From the NCBI GenBank assembly GCA_964415605.1, contig CAYQBA010000182.1, forward strand, positions 1 through 8,976: a stretch of 8,976 bases of DNA, read 5' to 3'. The position numbers and the translations under genes were made by a program. The DNA comes from UCB3 sp964415605. GTDB taxonomy: Bacteria > Chloroflexota > Anaerolineae > Epilineales > Epilineaceae. The notes under the pieces are model-generated. The model saw only the letters and a program-made list of their open reading frames with translations. It was not told where the DNA came from and ran no database searches. Below are positions 6,648-8,976 of the stretch, piece after piece (positions within the stretch are counted from its first letter, which is position 1; each line of letters begins with the position of its first letter).

Positions 6648-8351
6648 ATGTCCACCGTGCCACCGCTCGTCGAATGCGTGCCGAACTTCAGCGAAGGGCG
6701 CGACCCCGCTGCCATCCGCCAGATCACCGACGCGATCGAGGCCGTCGACGGCATCCGGCTGCTCGACGTCGACCCCGGCAAGGCCACCCACCGCACGGTG
6801 GTCACCTTCGTCGGCGCGCCGGAAGCCGTCGCCGAGGCCGCCTTCCGCGCCATCCGGGCGGCCGCGGCGGTCATCGACATGCGGGCGCACCACGGCGAGC
6901 ACCCGCGGATGGGCGCCACCGACGTCTGCCCGCTGGTGCCGGTCGCCGGCATCGGCATGGAGGCCGTCGTGGATCTCGCCCGCGATCTGGGGCGACGGGT
7001 GGGGGAGGAGCTCGGCATCCCCGTCTACCTCTACGAGCGCGCCGCGACGCGGTCGGCGCGCCGCAACCTCGCCACCATCCGCGCCGGCGAGTACGAGGGC
7101 CTGCCGGAGAAGCTGCGCGACCCCGAGTGGGCGCCGGACTTCGGGCCGGCGGTCTTCAACCCGCAGGCGGGCGCGACGGTGATCGGCGCGCGGGACTTCC
7201 TGGTGGCCTACAATGTCAACCTCAACACCACGTCGACCCGCCGGGCGTCGGCGGTGGCGTTCGACGTGCGCGAGCAGGGGCGCCAGAAGCGCAGCGGCGA
7301 TCCGCTCACCGGGCCGCTGGTGCGCGACGCGGCCGGCGAGCCGGTGTGGGAGCCGGGCCTGCTCAAGGCGGTGAAGGCGATCGGGTGGTACATCCCGGAG
7401 TACGGCGTGGCGCAGGTGTCGATGAACCTCACCGACCTCGAGGCCACGCCGCTGCACACGGCGTTCGAGGCGTGCTGCGAGCGCGCCGAGGCGCGCGGCA
7501 TGCGCGTGACGGGCTCGGAGCTGGTGGGGATGGTGCCGCTGCGGGTGCTGCTCGACGCCGGCCGGCACTTCCTGCGCAAGCAGCAGCGCTCTGTCGGCGT
7601 GCCCGAGGCCGAGCTTGTGCGGATCGCGGTGCGTTCGCTGGGGCTCGACGACCTCGCGCCCTTCGACCCGGCGCACAAGGTCATCGAGTATCGCCTGCGG
7701 GCTGGGGCGCCGGTGCCCCAGCCCCTCGTCCGGCTGTCGCTGGCCGACTTCGCCGATGCGACGGCGTCGGAGGCGCCGGCGCCGGGCGGCGGGTCGGTGG
7801 CGGCCTACGTCGGCGCGCTCGGCGTGGCGCTCGGCACCATGGTGGCCAACGTCTCGGCGCACAAGCGCGGCTGGGACGCCCGCTGGGAGACGTTCTCGGA
7901 CTGGGCCGAGATCGGCCAGCGGCACCTGGCGGCGCTCCGCGCGTTGGTGGACGACGACACGCGGGCGTTCAACGCCGTGCTCGACGCCAACCGGCTGCCG
8001 AGCGGCACGCCGGAGGAGGCGGCCGTGCGCGACGCCGCCGTCGAAGCGGCCAACCAGCGGGCCATCGAGGTGCCGCTCGCGGTCATGCGCGCGGCGGTGG
8101 CGTCGCTGGCGGTGATGGAGGCCATGGCCGAGCTTGGCGCGCCGGAGGCGGTTTCGGACGCGGGCGTCGGGGCACTGTGCGCCCGGACGGCCGCCGCCGG
8201 GGCGCTGCTCAACGTGCGGATCAACGCGGTCAACCTGCGCGACGCCGAGGCGTCCCGCGCGCGGGTCACGGAAGGCGAGGCGCTGCTGGCCGAGGCCGAG
8301 GCGCGCGAGCGGGCGGTGTTGGACCGGGTGGGGCGGCGGATGGGGGGGTGA
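6648..8351 (+). CDS. ftcD: Bifunctional glutamate formimidoyltransferase / formimidoyl-THF cyclodeaminase
   Basis: The N-terminal part moves the formimino group from formiminoglutamate to tetrahydrofolate; the C-terminal part deaminates the product to 5,10-methenyl-THF and ammonia. In histidine breakdown this feeds one-carbon metabolism in the cytosol. Length is 567 residues; the animal enzyme is about 541. The transferase spans about 5-345: LVECVPNFSEGRD (7-19), HHGEHPRMGATD (81-92, holding the expected catalytic His), VAYNVNLNTT (186-195), QVSMNLTDLEATPLH (256-270) and TGSELVGMVP (288-297). The insert around 208-250 and this last stretch match the long bacterial form. The cyclodeaminase spans about 363-562: PAPGGGSVAAY (377-387), KRGW, DDDTRAF (435-441), LNVRINAVNL (521-530). 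It is likely translationally coupled to the preceding gene, with a weak GGAG 11 bases before the ATG inside that gene. No other histidine-use gene is in the window. The stop follows a run of seven G. Confidence 0.95.
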   Translation: MSTVPPLVECVPNFSEGRDPAAIRQITDAIEAVDGIRLLDVDPGKATHRTVVTFVGAPEAVAEAAFRAIRAAAAVIDMRAHHGEHPRMGATDVCPLVPVAGIGMEAVVDLARDLGRRVGEELGIPVYLYERAATRSARRNLATIRAGEYEGLPEKLRDPEWAPDFGPAVFNPQAGATVIGARDFLVAYNVNLNTTSTRRASAVAFDVREQGRQKRSGDPLTGPLVRDAAGEPVWEPGLLKAVKAIGWYIPEYGVAQVSMNLTDLEATPLHTAFEACCERAEARGMRVTGSELVGMVPLRVLLDAGRHFLRKQQRSVGVPEAELVRIAVRSLGLDDLAPFDPAHKVIEYRLRAGAPVPQPLVRLSLADFADATASEAPAPGGGSVAAYVGALGVALGTMVANVSAHKRGWDARWETFSDWAEIGQRHLAALRALVDDDTRAFNAVLDANRLPSGTPEEAAVRDAAVEAANQRAIEVPLAVMRAAVASLAVMEAMAELGAPEAVSDAGVGALCARTAAAGALLNVRINAVNLRDAEASRARVTEGEALLAEAEARERAVLDRVGRRMGG

Positions 8352-8355
8352 CGGC

Positions 8356-8976
8356 CTACCGCCATGCCGTCGTCACCGGCTCCCACGCGGCCGAGTCGAT
8401 CGCGGGCCGCTCGCCTTCGAACCGCAGCGTCACGCGCTGTGCCGCCCACGTCGGGCGGTCCCGCACGACGTCGACCACGTACGTCCCATCGCGGCAGCCG
8501 TAGCGCAGCGGTTTGGCGCCGAAGGTCATGGCATCTGTCAGGCCCATGCCGAGGATGATCTCGCACGTCGTGTCGGCCAGGCCGAGGATCCACGGGTCGT
8601 CGCGCGTCACGGCGGCGCGGTTCTCGGGCAGGGGCGAGACGAGCCGCAACAGGAAGCCGTTGGTCTCGAAGCCCGGCCGCGCGCCGCAGATCACCAGCCG
8701 GTCGTCGCCGGGCACGCTGTAGCACGGGTCGTAGGGCTGGCCACCCTCGACGCAGTGCCAGGCATCCGCCCGCGGCGCGAGCGCCGACTCCTGCTCGCAC
8801 ACGCCGCCGCCGCGCGGCTCGCCTGCCGGCCGGGATGGCTGGAACAGCCGCTCCGCCGTCCGCGCCGCGCCGGCGAACGCCGGCGGGAGCGCGCTCAGGT
8901 CGAGCGTCGGGCCGGCGGGAACCACGGGCATGGCACGCGGCGCGGGCGCTGCACCCTGGGTCGCCAGGGCGGCCAG
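8356..8976 (-). CDS. Small Cys-rich exported protein of unknown function, 5' end beyond the window
   Basis: The frame is open from the window edge to the TAG at 8356-8358, giving 206 visible residues. An ATG at 8929-8931 is in frame but is probably internal. The 15 codons before it read LAALATQGAAPAPRA, which looks like the end of a signal-peptide core with an Ala-rich cleavage region. Numbered from that Met, six Cys occur at 45, 60, 70, 82, 123 and 146, in the order AWHC, YDPC, LVIC, TTCEI and YGC. With RLVSPLP (96-102) and WILGLADTTC (114-123), this recalls a family of hypothetical secreted actinobacterial and Chloroflexota proteins with an 'AWxC...DPC...LADGTxC...YxC' pattern (from memory). 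No enzymatic motif was found. The even Cys number suits disulfides outside the cell. It converges with ftcD, 4 bases apart. No function is assigned. Confidence 0.75.
   Translation of the reverse strand: MAALATQGAAPAPRAMPVVPAGPTLDLSALPPAFAGAARTAERLFQPSRPAGEPRGGGVCEQESALAPRADAWHCVEGGQPYDPCYSVPGDDRLVICGARPGFETNGFLLRLVSPLPENRAAVTRDDPWILGLADTTCEIILGMGLTDAMTFGAKPLRYGCRDGTYVVDVVRDRPTWAAQRVTLRFEGERPAIDSAAWEPVTTAWR

Noticed and set aside
4102..6663. Minus-strand open frame of 853 codons spanning the divergent region
   Set aside because: It runs across the promoters and antisense to two well-supported genes; its product is low-complexity.

Overview
The window is very GC-rich and densely coded. It most resembles a chromosomal segment of a high-GC member of the Chloroflexota (an Anaerolineae- or Ardenticatenia-like lineage). 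That placement is an inference. It rests on secreted proteins with long Pro/Thr linkers of the PTPTP type, on the short 'YLPLV'-like motif that recurs in Chloroflexota surface proteins, and on the mix of VWA, dockerin-like and cohesin-like modules. No RNA gene, CRISPR array, insertion sequence, phage gene or attachment site was seen.

Left half (31-4891, minus strand): two genes for exported proteins, read right to left. The first transcribed (2261-4891) is an 876-residue predicted lipoprotein. It has a seven-unit beta-propeller, a carboxypeptidase-regulatory-like domain, a dockerin-like domain and a cohesin-like domain. The second (31-1929) is a 632-residue secreted protein with two VWA-type domains, the first lacking the metal-site motif, joined by a Pro/Thr linker. 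A 331-base gap lies between them.

Centre (4892-5175): a divergent control region. It has an extended -10 promoter for the lipoprotein gene, a -35/-10 pair for the rightward genes, and two short dyads between or on them.

Right half (5176-8351, plus strand): a two-gene operon separated by 2 bases. The first gene is a eukaryote-type UTP-glucose-1-phosphate uridylyltransferase. The second is a long bifunctional glutamate formimidoyltransferase / formimidoyl-THF cyclodeaminase. These serve nucleotide-sugar supply and folate one-carbon/histidine-derived metabolism, with no obvious pathway link.

Right edge (8356-8976, minus strand): the 3' part of a gene for a small Cys-rich exported protein. It converges on the operon with only 4 bases between the stop codons, and its reading frame runs off the window.

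No clear new multi-gene system was found. The most unusual items are the propeller/dockerin/cohesin lipoprotein, the shared LP-type motif, the inactive-looking first VWA domain, and the Cys-rich protein of unknown function.
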